Shown here in pieces: positions 24,173 through 32,330 of a stretch of 35,168 nucleotides of DNA. The notes under the pieces were generated by a model, which worked only from the letters and a program-made list of their open reading frames with translations, did no database searches and was not told the origin of the DNA. Within the stretch, counting starts at the first letter, position 1. The number at the start of each line of letters is the position of its first letter. This DNA comes from QQUD01 sp039029915 (GTDB lineage Bacteria > Chloroflexota > Anaerolineae > Promineifilales > Promineifilaceae): assembly GCA_039029915.1 (NCBI GenBank), contig JBCCFD010000021.1, positions 1 to 35,168 on the forward strand, read 5' to 3'. A program made the position numbers and the translations under genes.

Positions 24173-24288
24173 TTAAGTGTTCCGAAGTTTCTAAATTGAA
24201 AAACAAGTTAGATAAAAGCTTCAGAACCTCGAGGAAACGAAGTTTATAGCCATCGTTTTATTCAAAGCAGGAACTTCGGAACACTTAA
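24173..24288 (-). repeat. copy B of the 116-bp element, with perfect 17-bp terminal inverted repeats
   Basis: The left end TTAAGTGTTCCGAAGTT (24173-24189) is the exact reverse complement of the right end (24272-24288). The centre contains CCTCGAGG-like symmetry. It is homologous without gaps to 15143-15258 in the opposite orientation. Size and structure fit a miniature inverted-repeat element or a stable hairpin RNA; no transposase is in the window. Confidence 0.8.
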
Positions 24289-24294
24289 GTAATT

Positions 24295-24406
24295 TTCAAC
24301 AAATATCTTGAATATAAATTGGTTAATGAAAATTACTTACAGGAGAACAAAAACTTTTACGAAGCTGTTTTATTTCAAGATACTTTTTGCTCTCCACATA
24401 ATAGAG
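24295..24406 (+). repeat. copy 2 of the structured intergenic element
   Basis: It has the order TTCAACAAA, 23 bases, TGAAAA, 10 bases, GAGAACAAAAA (24343-24353), 30 bases, TTTTTGCTCTC (24384-24394), then CTCT, nine bases, AGAG. It matches 5638-5752 in words and spacings but not in loop sequence. It lies about 160 bases upstream of the tlpA-like gene. Confidence 0.6.
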
Positions 24407-24552
24407 TGAGCGGGCTTTGTTGGTTAAATTTGCTTACTAAGCTTCAGATGTGCATCACTTATCGGTTTTAGGCACATTTCTTCGGCCTGTACTATTTTCT
24501 AAATGTCAAATAAGTACGTAAATCATCTTACCTTCCCTTCCCGTAAAAATGA

Positions 24553-24558
24553 TACAAT
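24553..24558 (+). promoter_or_regulatory. -10 element giving a probably leaderless mRNA
   Basis: TACAAT lies only six bases before ATG 24565, and there is no Shine-Dalgarno sequence. Transcription would begin at or next to the start codon. The -35 region is poor. Confidence 0.45.
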
Positions 24559-24564
24559 TTAGCC

Positions 24565-25128
24565 ATGATTCAAACGCAGTCTCAATGGGCAACGCTTCTA
24601 TTTTTGGTCATCTTTTTAGGTGGCGGCTGGATTGCCTTGTCTAGAGAGGAAGTGTCAGAATCCGCTAGTGCGATTATTCTTACAGAAGCCCCAATTGTCG
24701 GATATTTGGCACCTGATTTCACATTACAAACGCCTTTAGGTGAAACGATTGTGCTGAGTGATATTACGGCCGGAGCACAGGGGCAACCTATTGTGCTTAA
24801 CTTTTGGGCTAGCTGGTGTGGGCCTTGCCGTATTGAAATGCCTGATTTACAACAAACGAGTATGAAATATAATGGCCGTGTTGCTGTTCTTGGCATCAAT
24901 CAAGGGGAAAATAATCAAGCGATCACCCAATTTGGCACCGAATTTAATGTGACTTACCCGCTTTTAAACGATCAAAATCAAGAGGTGAATAGCACTTACC
25001 AGATCAACAGCTTACCCACGACGATTTTTATTGATGCCAATGGGATTGTACGAGAGGTGCAAATTGGCATCATTACCAAAGCGGTTTTAGAAGATCGTAT
25101 TGAGCAGCTAATTGCGGAGGCAGAGTAG
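24565..25128 (+). CDS. TlpA/ResA-like membrane-anchored thioredoxin
   Basis: A 187-residue protein with an N-terminal membrane anchor (residues 8-24, LFLVIFLGGGWIALSRE region). A thioredoxin domain with the TlpA-type entry APDFTLQTPLGE follows, with active site WASWCGPC (Cys at about 88 and 91) and the cis-Pro loop NSLPTTIFID. Such proteins face outside the cytoplasm and reduce or exchange disulfides, often for cytochrome c maturation or lipoprotein and copper-site assembly. The usual length of about 165-190 fits. It is directly followed by an Lgt-like membrane protein whose ribosome binding site lies in its last codons, so the two are co-translated and may act together. Confidence 0.92.
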   Translation: MIQTQSQWATLLFLVIFLGGGWIALSREEVSESASAIILTEAPIVGYLAPDFTLQTPLGETIVLSDITAGAQGQPIVLNFWASWCGPCRIEMPDLQQTSMKYNGRVAVLGINQGENNQAITQFGTEFNVTYPLLNDQNQEVNSTYQINSLPTTIFIDANGIVREVQIGIITKAVLEDRIEQLIAEAE

Positions 25129-25129
25129 G

Positions 25130-25876
25130 GTGTATCCAGCGATTAACATTGCTGGCTTTGCCCTTCCTACGGCTGGGTTGCTCTACATTTTTGGAGCCTA
25201 TTTTACGCTCAGTGTCATTGAGAAAACGGCCGTTTGGGTCAATCATGATTCTGAGGAGATCTATGCCTTAGGAACAGTCACCCTTGTCGCAGGTGTTGTT
25301 GGAGCGCGGCTTGTCTTTGTCTCTGAGTATTGGGCTGCTTTTAGTACCAATATGGTGTCGATTGTGTGGCCATTAAATACAGGATACAACAGCTGGGCTG
25401 GGCTATTGATTGGACTAGTGGCTGGGTTCTTTTATGCTCGGGGAAAACAGATGCCACCAGCAAAGACGCTTGATGCAATCGTACCGGGGCTTGTTTTTGG
25501 GCTCATGATTATTAGCCTAAAGGATTTTTTAGCTGGTCCGGGATATGGCGTGATCTCTACGGTACCGTGGGCTATATCTCAATTCGGCATTAGTCGGCAC
25601 CCAGTACAAATTTATGAATTGATTGCTGGCGTTGTTTCGTTAGGAATTTGGTGGCGCATGTCTCGCAGTGAAAGACGGGATGGCCTGCTGTTTTTAATCA
25701 CAACGGGCGTTTATAGCGCCAGCCGTCTTTACTTAGATGCCCTTAGAGATAATGCCTGGTTAACGACCAATGGACTTCACGTCTGGCAAATTATTAGCTT
25801 TATTATTTTAGTTTTATGCGTCTTCTATCTTCGCTACTATCTACCAGCCCCCACACCAAAAACCAATAACCAATAA
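25130..25876 (+). CDS. Lgt-like membrane protein lacking Lgt catalytic residues
   Basis: A 248-residue protein from GTG 25130, with GCGGAGG (25114-25120) at good spacing; this start is preferred over a TTG at 25112. Seven or so membrane helices and landmarks of prolipoprotein diacylglyceryl transferase are visible: VVGARLVFV, NSWAGLLIG, SRHPVQIYE and SRLYLDALRD. The Lgt signature GRIGNFINGE is replaced by ISLKDFLAGP. In E. coli numbering Arg143, Asn146 and Glu151 appear lost, and the His103 position is Trp. It is therefore probably not a working Lgt but a relative with a new role. Coupling to a TlpA-like thioredoxin suggests a membrane partner in thiol chemistry. Confidence 0.75.
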   Translation: MYPAINIAGFALPTAGLLYIFGAYFTLSVIEKTAVWVNHDSEEIYALGTVTLVAGVVGARLVFVSEYWAAFSTNMVSIVWPLNTGYNSWAGLLIGLVAGFFYARGKQMPPAKTLDAIVPGLVFGLMIISLKDFLAGPGYGVISTVPWAISQFGISRHPVQIYELIAGVVSLGIWWRMSRSERRDGLLFLITTGVYSASRLYLDALRDNAWLTTNGLHVWQIISFIILVLCVFYLRYYLPAPTPKTNNQ

Positions 25877-25983
25877 CTCATTTCCAGCAGTTAGAACAAG
25901 TTCGATTTTGGTTCATACCCCCTCTTCTACCCTAGGACAACCGTTGGGTATATCTGGCTATCAAATCATGATTTAATACAGAT

Positions 25984-28218
25984 ATGCTCAGAAATGTCAA
26001 AGCCGCCTTTAGCCCTCCCTTAAATAGTGATGAGAATGCGCGAATTGCGAACCTTGTTCGAGCGTTGATTATCAGTAATTTAATCGTCACGGTTAGCCTT
26101 ACATTTATCCTGTCCTTTGTTTCAGATAATAATAGTCTTTGGGCAGGGCATCTATTTATTGGGTTTTATATAATTTTATATTTTTTTGAGCGAAGGGGAC
26201 ATTATAAAGTGGTTGCCAACGCCATGATCTTTGTCAACTGGATACTAGTAAGCGTTATTTTCATGATTGGCGGTGCTGAGCAGACCCTTTTTTCAACCTA
26301 TTTTCCGCTCACGTTTATGGCTTTTTTAATTTTAGGCCAACGGCAAGGATTTCAGATTGGCGCAGGGAGCCTTATTGTTGGGGTGATTGGTTTTTTTATG
26401 AAGCAGACTGGTACGCTGCCAAGCCAAATCATCGTTTTGCCACCTGAATCTATTGGCATTGTTCAAGCGGCAGTATTTTTTTCGACCGTTTTGTTATTTG
26501 CTTGGTTAACGAAAAGCATCATGGATGTTTTGGAGAAAACGCGGGAGCAAAGTCAGGAACTGTCGCTTAAAAATGATGCGCTCATTCAAATTCAAAATCG
26601 ATTAGAGGATGAGGTTGAGAAACAAACTTCAGAATTGAGAGCAGCCAAGGAGCTTGCCGAACAGGCCAGCCAATCAAAAAGCGAGTTTTTGGCCAATATG
26701 AGCCACGAAATCAGAACGCCGCTGAATGCCGTGATTGGCATGACGAGCTTGCTATTAGAAACAAAATTAACATCTGAACAAAATGAATTTGTTGATACGA
26801 TCCGAAGTGGGGGAACAAGCCTGCTGAGTGTGATCAATGATATTTTAGACTTTTCAAAAATTGAAGCGGGGAAGATGGAAATTGAGGAACAGCCTTTTTA
26901 TTTGCGTGCCTGCATAAAAGAAGCGCTTGAAATTGTTGCCCCTAAAATCTCATTAAAAGGTTTGGAACTGCTTTATACGGTTGACTATGATGTACCAAAT
27001 ACGATTGTGGGCGATATTACCCGATTACGGCAAGTGTTGGTTAATTTATTGGGGAATGCGTATAAATTTACAGAACAAGGGGAAATCTTAGTTCATGTTT
27101 CTGTCGCAGAAGAGAAAAACGGCCGTTTTCAGATCAAATTTTCCGTAAAAGATACTGGGATTGGCATTCCTGAACATCGTCTCCCAACCTTATTTAATTC
27201 TTTCTCTCAGGTAGACGCTTCAATCACGCGGCGGTTTGGTGGAACCGGTTTGGGTTTAGCCATCAGCAATCAACTCGTGCAGATAATGGGTGGATGGATG
27301 TTTGTCGAAAGTGAGGTTGGCGTTGGAACGACGTTTCACTTCACCATAGATGTGGCTAAGCTTCCTTCAAAGCCTCGAGAGCACTTCCAACCCGATCACG
27401 ATTTTATGCAAAACAAGCATATTCTGGTGGTTGATGATAACCAATCTAATTTGGATATATTGCAAAGCAAACTCCAATTCTGGGGCATTGACGTGTCGAT
27501 TATGCAATCAACGACTCAGGCGATTGAATGGTTGGGAACCCATGAAGTTGATATGATCCTGACCGCATTGAGAATGCCTGGTATGGATGGGATTTCATTT
27601 GCTCAACAGTTAAACACACAATGGCCTGAAAAAAACCATCAGATTATGCTAATGTCCTCCTTGGGAAGACAGCCAAAACTGGAAGACGGCCGTGAATTTG
27701 CTGTCTATCTTAAAAAACCAGTTCGCCCGTCTAAACTGTTTCAAGCCATCAAACACGTTGTTTCAGGGGATGAACTGAACAAATCAGCTAAGGTGAAGCA
27801 AACTGGTGCTTTTTTAGATCCAACGATGGGCATCAGAATCCCCCTCAAAATATTGTTAGCAGAAGACAATAAGGTGAATCAAATGGTTGCTAAACGAATG
27901 CTGCAGCGCATTGGTTTTCGGGCCGATGTGGCGGGAAATGGCGTGGAAGCGCTTGAAGCTTTAGAGCGACAATACTATGATGTTGTCTTGATGGATGTAC
28001 AAATGCCTGAAATGGATGGGGTGACGGCAACCAAAGAGATTCGTAGTCGCTTTAGAAAATCCAAACAGCCGCGTATTATCGCGATGACGGCCAATGCCTT
28101 GAAGGGGGATAAAGAATATTTCCTGGATCAGGGAATGGATGATTATATTAGCAAACCCGTGGTTCTAGAACGATTAGTTGAAGTCCTGCAAGCGTGTCAA
28201 ATGCTTCAAGAAAATTAG
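25984..28218 (+). CDS. membrane hybrid histidine kinase with two receiver domains
   Basis: A 744-residue protein. About six membrane helices occupy residues 25-178 without a large external loop. A coiled coil follows, then HisKA (His241 in MSHEIRTP), HATPase (Asn358 in LLGNAYKF, KDTGIGIP, GGTGLGLA), receiver 1 (478-592) and receiver 2 (621-738). Receiver 2 is complete (Asp671 in LMDVQMPEMDG, Lys724). Receiver 1 has the acidic pair (VVDDN) and Lys578, but the phospho-acceptor is Ala528 (LTALRMPGMDG). The closed membrane sensor suggests sensing within the membrane or of electron-transport state. Phosphate should pass from His241 to Asp671 only. There is no HPt domain, and no response regulator with an output domain is adjacent. 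Confidence 0.92.
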   Translation: MLRNVKAAFSPPLNSDENARIANLVRALIISNLIVTVSLTFILSFVSDNNSLWAGHLFIGFYIILYFFERRGHYKVVANAMIFVNWILVSVIFMIGGAEQTLFSTYFPLTFMAFLILGQRQGFQIGAGSLIVGVIGFFMKQTGTLPSQIIVLPPESIGIVQAAVFFSTVLLFAWLTKSIMDVLEKTREQSQELSLKNDALIQIQNRLEDEVEKQTSELRAAKELAEQASQSKSEFLANMSHEIRTPLNAVIGMTSLLLETKLTSEQNEFVDTIRSGGTSLLSVINDILDFSKIEAGKMEIEEQPFYLRACIKEALEIVAPKISLKGLELLYTVDYDVPNTIVGDITRLRQVLVNLLGNAYKFTEQGEILVHVSVAEEKNGRFQIKFSVKDTGIGIPEHRLPTLFNSFSQVDASITRRFGGTGLGLAISNQLVQIMGGWMFVESEVGVGTTFHFTIDVAKLPSKPREHFQPDHDFMQNKHILVVDDNQSNLDILQSKLQFWGIDVSIMQSTTQAIEWLGTHEVDMILTALRMPGMDGISFAQQLNTQWPEKNHQIMLMSSLGRQPKLEDGREFAVYLKKPVRPSKLFQAIKHVVSGDELNKSAKVKQTGAFLDPTMGIRIPLKILLAEDNKVNQMVAKRMLQRIGFRADVAGNGVEALEALERQYYDVVLMDVQMPEMDGVTATKEIRSRFRKSKQPRIIAMTANALKGDKEYFLDQGMDDYISKPVVLERLVEVLQACQMLQEN

Positions 28219-28238
28219 ACAATTACCTAACTCATACC

Positions 28239-28247
28239 TGCTATAAT
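28239..28247 (+). promoter_or_regulatory. extended -10 promoter for the M14 peptidase gene
   Basis: TGCTATAAT (28239-28247) repeats the extended -10 element seen at 15349. It lies 21 bases after the kinase stop and about 200 bases before ATG 28451, predicting a long 5' leader. Confidence 0.5.
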
Positions 28248-28256
28248 TAAATACTC

Positions 28257-28363
28257 TACGCAATAAACCTCTGCGTATTAGCTAGCAGATTACCTAGCTG
28301 ACTAACTAACCTAATGTGCAGGTTTGTTGATGATTTACTCTGGGACATAGCGCGCTATGTCCC
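28257..28363 (+). promoter_or_regulatory. structured leader with perfect 22-bp palindrome
   Basis: A small hairpin (TACGCA 28257-28262 with TGCGTA 28272-28277) is followed at 28342-28363 by a perfect palindrome of half-site GGGACATAGCG joined directly to its complement. It has no spacer, so it fits a dimer operator better than an RNA hairpin. No terminator-like T run follows. It sits about 90 bases ahead of the peptidase start. Confidence 0.55.
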
Positions 28364-28450
28364 TATGGTAATTGTCAAACTGAAAATTTCAAATTTGCGC
28401 ACAGGGTTAACTGACAAACTGACAAATCATTTTCAAAGGAGAATGTTCAT

Positions 28451-30124
28451 ATGCGTGATCCCATGCAGTTTAATCGATATTATCGGTATGAAGAGTTAAC
28501 CGCCTATCTCAGAGAGTGGGCAGATAAACATGCCCATATTTGCCAGCTTCATACGCTTGGCTCAAGCTACGAAGGGCGTGATATTTGGATCATGGTGCTG
28601 ACGAACTTTGAGACAGGCCCTGATTTAGAAAAGCCAGCTTATTGGGTGGATGCAAATATTCACTCGACAGAAACATCTGGGTCTACAGCCGCTCTTTATC
28701 TGATTAATAAATTGCTTAATGGGTATGGTTGGGATGAAAAAGTAACGCGAGCGCTTGACACCAGAGCCTTTTATATTGTGCCTCGACTTAATCCGGATGG
28801 TGCCGAGTGGGCTTTGGCTGATATTCCGAAGTATGTTCGTAGCAGCACAAAGGCATATCCGCGCATGGATACGCTAGATGGATTACACCGAGAAGATATC
28901 GATAAAGACGGCCGTATTTTACAAATGCGCCTTAAAGACCCCAACGGAGTTTGGAAAAAGCATCCGGACGATCCTCGCGTCATGGTTCGGCGTGAACCCG
29001 ACGAAGCGCCCGGCGGTGATTTTTACCGCATTATGCCTGAGGGGTGGGTTCAAAACTACGACGGTGCCACAATAAATTTCGCACCGTCCGTCCAGGGGTT
29101 AGATCTGAATCGCCAATTTCCCGTCATGTGGTCCCCAGACCAAAGCGGGGCTGGCGATTATGCGGGCAGTGAACCGGAGCCGGCTGCCGCCATGCGGTGG
29201 GTTGCTGAACATCCAAATATCACTGGCTCTATCAGCTTCCACACCTTCAGCGGTGTTAATTTACGATCCCCCGTCAAAGGGCCCGATGATTCCTTACCGA
29301 CGCAGGATGTGCGGACGTACAAAATGCTGGGCAAAAAAGGGAAGGAGATCACCGGTTACCCAGCCATCTCGATATTCCACGATTTTAAATATGATCCCAA
29401 AAGCCACATCAGAGGCACCTTTCACGATTGGATGTATGAGTACGTTGGCGTATATGGCTGGACGACGGAAATATGGTGCCTGCAGCGGGAAGCGGGTTGC
29501 GACACTTCAAAGTTTTTAGAATGGTTCCGCGAGCATCCGCTTGAGGATGATTTCAAAGTCATGAAGTGGAATGATGAGGTGCTAGACGGCAAGGGGTATA
29601 TCGATTGGTATGAGTTTGACCATCCACAACTTGGTAAGGTGGAGCTAGGTGGGTGGCACTTTTTTGAAACGTGGCGTAATCCGCCGTACAAACTGCTTGA
29701 AAAAGAGATTGCCCCACTGGCTGATTTTGCCATTTATTCCTGCTTGGTTTCTCCTAAGCTGGACTGGTATTCGGTTGATGTGACCTCAACAGGAAACGTA
29801 CATCACATTCAGGCGGTGGTGGAAAACACCGGTTGGTTACCCACGAATGTAAGCCAAAAAGCGCTGGAGATGAAGGTCGTTCAGCCGCTTGAGCTACAAA
29901 TCAAATTGCCGGAAGGGGCTCGATTAATCAGTGGGAATGAAAAGACCTTCTTAGGACAGCTTGGTGGTCGTGATGCCAAACCGGCCATGAATTTATTCGG
30001 GGGTGATACCACGACCGATCGGGGCAAAGCGGTTTGGGTTGTTGAGGCTGAAAAAGGGGCTGTTTTAGAATTAACGGCCGTTCATCAGCGAGCGGGCACA
30101 ATCCGACGAAGGGTTGAACTGTAA
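28451..30124 (+). CDS. M14-family zinc carboxypeptidase
   Basis: A 557-residue protein with AAGGAG well placed ahead of ATG 28451. M14 hallmarks are the zinc ligands His71 and Glu74 in ANIHSTET, RLNPDGAE (112-119), LDLNRQFP with Asn220-Arg221, the third zinc ligand His264 in ISFHTFSG, and the catalytic Glu340 in WTTEIW. The family removes C-terminal residues from peptides or cleaves amide bonds of cell-wall peptides. The last 130 residues form an extra beta domain (VDVTSTGNVHHIQAVVENTGW), perhaps for substrate binding. No signal peptide is present, so the enzyme seems cytoplasmic. The preceding 232-base spacer carries its own promoter and a palindrome. Confidence 0.9.
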   Translation: MRDPMQFNRYYRYEELTAYLREWADKHAHICQLHTLGSSYEGRDIWIMVLTNFETGPDLEKPAYWVDANIHSTETSGSTAALYLINKLLNGYGWDEKVTRALDTRAFYIVPRLNPDGAEWALADIPKYVRSSTKAYPRMDTLDGLHREDIDKDGRILQMRLKDPNGVWKKHPDDPRVMVRREPDEAPGGDFYRIMPEGWVQNYDGATINFAPSVQGLDLNRQFPVMWSPDQSGAGDYAGSEPEPAAAMRWVAEHPNITGSISFHTFSGVNLRSPVKGPDDSLPTQDVRTYKMLGKKGKEITGYPAISIFHDFKYDPKSHIRGTFHDWMYEYVGVYGWTTEIWCLQREAGCDTSKFLEWFREHPLEDDFKVMKWNDEVLDGKGYIDWYEFDHPQLGKVELGGWHFFETWRNPPYKLLEKEIAPLADFAIYSCLVSPKLDWYSVDVTSTGNVHHIQAVVENTGWLPTNVSQKALEMKVVQPLELQIKLPEGARLISGNEKTFLGQLGGRDAKPAMNLFGGDTTTDRGKAVWVVEAEKGAVLELTAVHQRAGTIRRRVEL

Positions 30125-30131
30125 TTGAGTC

Positions 30132-30178
30132 ATTGGGTAATGGGGTAATTAGACATAGAAATTGCCCCATTACCTAAT
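30132..30178. terminator. bidirectional hairpin between convergent genes
   Basis: Arms 30132-30150 and 30160-30178 pair over about 17 of 19 positions with a 9-base loop. It sits between the 3' ends of the M14 peptidase and the amidohydrolase and can serve both. It is built from the same GGTAAT/ATTACC words as the tract at 893-957. No long T run is present. Confidence 0.6.
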
Positions 30179-30191
30179 AACGAATCACCCA

Positions 30192-31226
30192 TTATGGCGT
30201 TAGCCTCAATACCTTCCTCGCATTCTCTGAATAGATTTTCTTCAAAACATCATCTGGTAGTTGGATACCGTAGATGCGCCAGCGACCTTGTCCAGGGGGT
30301 TCGAAACGGCCGTAATTAAAATACTCGTCATCTGTTTCCAAAAAGCGATAATAGGTTCGGTAAACATCTAAATTTGGGCTAGCATCGGTCCCAAAAAGAA
30401 TGCGATCCGCATATTTAATAAAAAAGCGGCGGGCACTGTAAGGCTGCCGCCCCACCTCGCCTAGGCGGGCACTAAAATCAATGTAAAGATTTGGTGCCTC
30501 ATCTAACAACTGAGAAACCCAGCCTAAATTCTCTGCATAATTGGCCATGTGGGCCCCGATAAATGTTGTGCGGGGGTGCCGTTTTACCAGAGTGGCAAAC
30601 TGCTCAATCAGCGTCTCAAAGCTGGGGAAGTTAGGATCAAGGAAATGCCACTCGGGATGACTAGCTAACTCCTCCCAACGCTCGTTCTCAGGCGTTAGGG
30701 GGGCAAAAAAGGCAACCGGATCAGCAGTATGAATCACGACGGGAATATTGAGGTCAGCGGCCGTTTCCCAAAGCGGAATAAGGCGCGTATCATCCACAGG
30801 GACGAGCCGCCCTTTTTCATCGGTGACTTCTAGTCCAAACGGTTTCCAGATTTTCAAGCCTTGTGCGCCCCAGCTTACCTGTCGAACCAATCGCTGCCCT
30901 GCCCACTCTCCAAAAGCACGCCCTTTTTCTTCCCATTTAGACCAATTTACGCCGCCAAAGACGAGGTAGCGTTCTGGAACGGCCGTTTTGAACTTATCTA
31001 AACGGTGAATCAACACATCTTCACCCCAGCCGCCGTCCAGATCGACATAGGTGGTTATGCCCGCTTCGTCCATCACATCTGTTAAGGCAGAGACCGGCTT
31101 TTCATGCCACGTCCAGCCCAAAATGCCCAAATGGTTGTGAGCATCGATCGCGGGGAACTTGGGCTTTTCAACAGCCGTTTCTTTGGTAACGAGTGTGGGT
31201 TTAGGGCGAAAATCTCGTAAGTTCAT
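30192..31226 (-). CDS. amidohydrolase-2-type metal-dependent hydrolase
   Basis: A 344-residue TIM-barrel hydrolase. Metal-site residues are visible: HxH in AIDAHNHLG (His30, His32), the strand-5 His in VVIHTADP, the strand-6 His in FIGAHMANYAENLGWV, and the strand-8 Asp in ILFGTDASPN. This pattern belongs to the amidohydrolase-related family PF04909, which includes ACMSD-like decarboxylases and lactonases. The substrate cannot be predicted. No signal peptide is present. It is convergent with the M14 peptidase and divergent from the ABC operon. Two exact ACGGCCGT copies (30306, 30979) lie in the gene, one reading NYGRF and one KTAVP on the minus strand. Confidence 0.9.
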   Translation of the reverse strand: MNLRDFRPKPTLVTKETAVEKPKFPAIDAHNHLGILGWTWHEKPVSALTDVMDEAGITTYVDLDGGWGEDVLIHRLDKFKTAVPERYLVFGGVNWSKWEEKGRAFGEWAGQRLVRQVSWGAQGLKIWKPFGLEVTDEKGRLVPVDDTRLIPLWETAADLNIPVVIHTADPVAFFAPLTPENERWEELASHPEWHFLDPNFPSFETLIEQFATLVKRHPRTTFIGAHMANYAENLGWVSQLLDEAPNLYIDFSARLGEVGRQPYSARRFFIKYADRILFGTDASPNLDVYRTYYRFLETDDEYFNYGRFEPPGQGRWRIYGIQLPDDVLKKIYSENARKVLRLTP

Positions 31227-31543
31227 AGTAGCAAGATAGTATACTTGAAAGCTTAAGGTTTTGGGAAACGGCCGTGTTGGCGGGGTGAGGCGTCATCGAT
31301 AAGCAGTAGGTGAGTCGTCAGGGGGGACGTTTGGCGAAACGGCCGTTTCCTCTAAAATCAGTTCACGTAAAACAAAACTGCCTGTATCTACGTAAAAGCT
31401 CATAGCTGGAAAGCTGACTCGCTAAAATGCTAAAAGCGACTAAGGGCTTGCCCGTTTATAACTTTGGACTTTGGTAAACAGGCAAGCCATGCGGGTTCGC
31501 TTTTGTGTCAGAATTTATTTGTGAGCGAACCCTAAGGAGGAAT
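31227..31543. other. 317-base divergent intergenic region
   Basis: Between the amidohydrolase and the ABC operon. It has the only two intergenic ACGGCCGT copies (31268-31275, 31339-31346). A 14-bp inverted repeat with one mismatch stands at 31445-31458 and 31475-31488 (GGCTTGCCCGTTTA arms, 16-base loop). TAAGGAGG at 31533-31540 is a strong ribosome binding site that fixes the downstream start at ATG 31544. Confidence 0.75.
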
Positions 31544-32317
31544 ATGAGTTCAGAAGCAGTGACCTTGCCACCTTCCATTGGATTTGGAAGCAAACTCATA
31601 TCAATTTTTATTCGACCACGCACCGTTTTTAACCAAATAGCTAATCACAAGAGCAACGTTTGGATCATCGTTGGGTTGTTAGGATTGATTCTGATCACAC
31701 TGCCCATTATTGTTTCTGGTCCGCTGACAAGAGCTCTGCTCATTGCCGAATTTGAAGAAAATTCAATTGATATCGAATTCCCCGAAGATCAGCCCGATCC
31801 CACTCAATTTATTGCCAACCCTATTACGACAACAGTTATACCGGCCGTTGGCGTAGTATTTACGGTTTTATTTGGCTGGTTGCTGTGGGGTGGGGCCTTG
31901 CATCTAATTAGTTCATTGACCGGTGGGCGAAATACTTTTTTGCAGATGTTGAGGTTAGTAATTTGGTCTTGGATGCCTTATGGATTGCGAGCAATTATTC
32001 AAACGATCTACATCGCTGCGACCAATACGCTTATCGAAAATCCCGGTCTGTCTGGATTGATAGATGATGGCGTTTCCCCAGATAACCCTTTTGCCGTACC
32101 AGAACCTTCAACTGTTGCTTTCCAAACCTTCTTAGGTGACATTGACATCTTCCTATTTTGGCGGCTGACCTTGCTCATTTTAGGTATTGGCATGATTGCT
32201 CAACTGCCTCGCCGCAAAGCGATGATAGCTGCTCTTCTCGTTTGGGCGGTGTTTGCGCTTATCCGCATTGGGGCAGCGGTAGGGGCTAGCGGTTTGGCGC
32301 GCGGCTTCGCTGGGTGA
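31544..32317 (+). CDS. Yip1-family membrane protein
   Basis: A 257-residue protein from ATG 31544; the strong ribosome binding site rules out the longer GTG start at 31505. The N-terminal segment (LISIFIRPRTVFNQIANHK) followed by a helix is the usual entry of Yip1-type proteins. Five membrane helices follow (about 36-60, 101-125, 130-160, 195-215 and 220-245). The family's bacterial role is unknown. It lies 13 bases ahead of an ABC ATPase gene and is probably part of the same operon. Confidence 0.75.
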   Translation: MSSEAVTLPPSIGFGSKLISIFIRPRTVFNQIANHKSNVWIIVGLLGLILITLPIIVSGPLTRALLIAEFEENSIDIEFPEDQPDPTQFIANPITTTVIPAVGVVFTVLFGWLLWGGALHLISSLTGGRNTFLQMLRLVIWSWMPYGLRAIIQTIYIAATNTLIENPGLSGLIDDGVSPDNPFAVPEPSTVAFQTFLGDIDIFLFWRLTLLILGIGMIAQLPRRKAMIAALLVWAVFALIRIGAAVGASGLARGFAG

Positions 32318-32330
32318 TTATGTAAACGGC

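Larger units (their letters stand above)
24158..24564. other. 407-base intergenic region holding two different repeat elements
   Basis: Downstream of rimO lie a full 116-bp element (24173-24288) and, seven bases later, copy 2 of the structured element (24295-24406). The rest is AT-rich and ends in the tlpA promoter. I see no gene. Confidence 0.75.

Noticed and set aside
24173..24406. A single composite transposon
   Set aside because: The two adjacent elements are unrelated in sequence, and each occurs separately elsewhere in the window (15143-15258 and 5638-5752), so they are independent families that happen to be neighbours.
28314..28499. Short plus-strand frame overlapping the M14 peptidase start
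   Set aside because: It begins in the leader without a ribosome binding site and runs out of frame into a gene that has a strong AAGGAG-supported start.
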